A stretch of 7,067 nucleotides of DNA from Candidatus Elarobacter sp. (GTDB taxonomy: Bacteria; Vulcanimicrobiota; Vulcanimicrobiia; Vulcanimicrobiales; Vulcanimicrobiaceae): NCBI GenBank assembly GCA_030150085.1, contig JASLGJ010000350.1, positions 1 through 7,067 of the forward strand, given 5' to 3'. Below, piece by piece: positions 6,289-7,067 of this stretch. The notes beneath the pieces were generated by a model that was not told the origin of the DNA, did not search any database, and saw nothing but the letters and a program-made list of their open reading frames with translations. A program made the translations under genes and the position numbers. The stretch's first letter is position 1, and every line of letters begins with the position of its first letter.

Positions 6289-6966
6289 ATGAACGTCGCG
6301 GTCCAACCATATCTCTTTCGGCAGACCGGACTGGACAGCGGCAGCCTGACCATGCTCGGCGCGGCCGTGCACCGCTTCACCAAGGCCGGCTCGTACCGCG
6401 GCGTGTCGGTTCGCAACGGCGTGCGCGATGCGGTCTTCTACGTGACGGTCGTGGACGGCGACGCGGTCAATCAGGTCGACATCGACCTCGCCTCGCTATC
6501 GCTCGACCGCCGCCCGGCGGGCTGTGACTGCGCGCCCGACGGCGGTCGCCGCTTCGTGATCGCCACCCACGGGTACGCGGTGTTCCACGTATCGGGCGGA
6601 GCGGGCGGGTTCGCCGTGCACGTCGGCCGAGCCGCGACTGAACCGCAAGCGCGCGAGTTCGACAGCGAACGGCTCGCCGGGGGCGACATGTTCGCCGCGA
6701 CGGTGCTGCGCCCCGGACGATACTCGGTAGCCGAAATCGTGCGCGGGGGGCCGGGCGCGAAAGCCGAGATGGACGTCGCCTACCCGGCCGCGAGCAAAAC
6801 CGCATACCAGCCGCCCGGCGTGGTACGCGTCGCGGTGACGGAACGGGGTTTCGAGCCCGCCGCGGTGCGGATGACTGCGTTCCAAGCCTGTCTCTTCACG
6901 TGCGCCGCGCCGGCCCGAATCGAGATCGCATTGGTTCGTCCGTACGATGCGCCTGACGGCGCCTGA
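6289..6966 (+). CDS. Hypothetical beta-rich protein, possible duplicated cupredoxin-like halves (third gene of cassette)
   Basis: This 225-aa protein has no signal peptide and no membrane segment. It looks mostly beta: short alternating hydrophobic strands separated by Gly-rich turns. Two parts resemble each other: around 20-56 (AVHRFTKAGSYRGVSV) and around 131-166 (MFAATVLRPGRYSVAEI), each with a G-x-Y turn followed by a strand pair ending near FYVTVV or MDVAYP. The end (176-215; VVRVAVTERGFEPAAVRM) resembles the first strands of cupredoxin-like domains. No His/Cys/Met set for copper is evident, so if the fold is right it is probably not a copper site. Cysteines are at 79, 81, 201 and 205. 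The ATG lies 4 nt after the previous stop, with GGAG (6276-6279) 9 nt upstream. It is the last gene of the operon; no T-rich terminator follows. Confidence 0.82.
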   Translation: MNVAVQPYLFRQTGLDSGSLTMLGAAVHRFTKAGSYRGVSVRNGVRDAVFYVTVVDGDAVNQVDIDLASLSLDRRPAGCDCAPDGGRRFVIATHGYAVFHVSGGAGGFAVHVGRAATEPQAREFDSERLAGGDMFAATVLRPGRYSVAEIVRGGPGAKAEMDVAYPAASKTAYQPPGVVRVAVTERGFEPAAVRMTAFQACLFTCAAPARIEIALVRPYDAPDGA

Positions 6967-7067
6967 GCGCAGCCGGGGCCGGTCGCGTCCCGCGGCGCGC
7001 CCGCCAGCTCGGGGAAACACAGCTCGAAAGCATACGAAACGCCGAAGGGTGCGTACGCGATGGTGAT
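6967..7067. other. Right-edge sequence with no confident gene
   Basis: These 101 bases follow the third cassette gene. An ATG at 7060, with GAAGGG 10 nt before it (7044-7049), could begin a plus-strand gene cut by the window edge. Alternatively a minus-strand frame entering from the right is open to about 6780 and would overlap the cassette gene by some 190 bp. Neither can be supported from so little sequence, and no terminator is visible. Confidence 0.3.

Noticed and set aside
6949..6962. Hairpin GCGCC-TGAC-GGCGC at the end of the third cassette gene
   Set aside because: The stem is only 5 bp, it lies before the stop codon and no T-run follows, so it is not a supported terminator.

Overview
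This is a dense, high-GC bacterial window carrying seven protein genes and very little intergenic sequence. Bacterial origin is supported by a lipobox signal peptide, Shine-Dalgarno sites and a sigma70-type promoter. No rRNA, tRNA or lineage-specific marker is present, so I do not name a phylum. Third codon positions in the housekeeping genes are almost all G or C, as in actinobacteria, Eremiobacterota or other GC-rich soil lineages.

Left part (1-1741, minus strand): a BMP-family substrate-binding lipoprotein is followed by the ABC ATPase of the same importer. The ATPase runs off the left edge. This is the usual start of a nucleoside (or simple-sugar-like) uptake operon, whose permease genes should lie beyond position 1.

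Middle (1820-4408, plus strand): a divergent operon encodes an AI-2E-family membrane transporter, an arginase with all expected manganese and substrate residues, and a small CPCC-type zinc-ribbon protein. The genes are tightly packed. The last one appears to begin at a CTG codon overlapping the arginase stop (CTGA). The same arrangement occurs at the lipoprotein/ATPase junction on the other strand.

Right part (4409-6966, plus strand): after a 104-bp gap with a good promoter (TTGACA, 17 nt, TAGGTT), a compact operon encodes three proteins I cannot assign: a 286-aa cysteine-containing protein with a proline-rich linker, a 304-aa protein with a six-cysteine cluster and a long amphipathic or hydrophobic helical section, and a 225-aa predicted beta-rich protein with a possible internal duplication. 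The genes are coupled (ATGA overlap, then a 4-bp gap), lack signal peptides and have visibly more A/T-ending codons than their neighbours. They look like an independently acquired accessory cassette and are the best candidate here for an undescribed system. The last 101 bases hold no confident gene.
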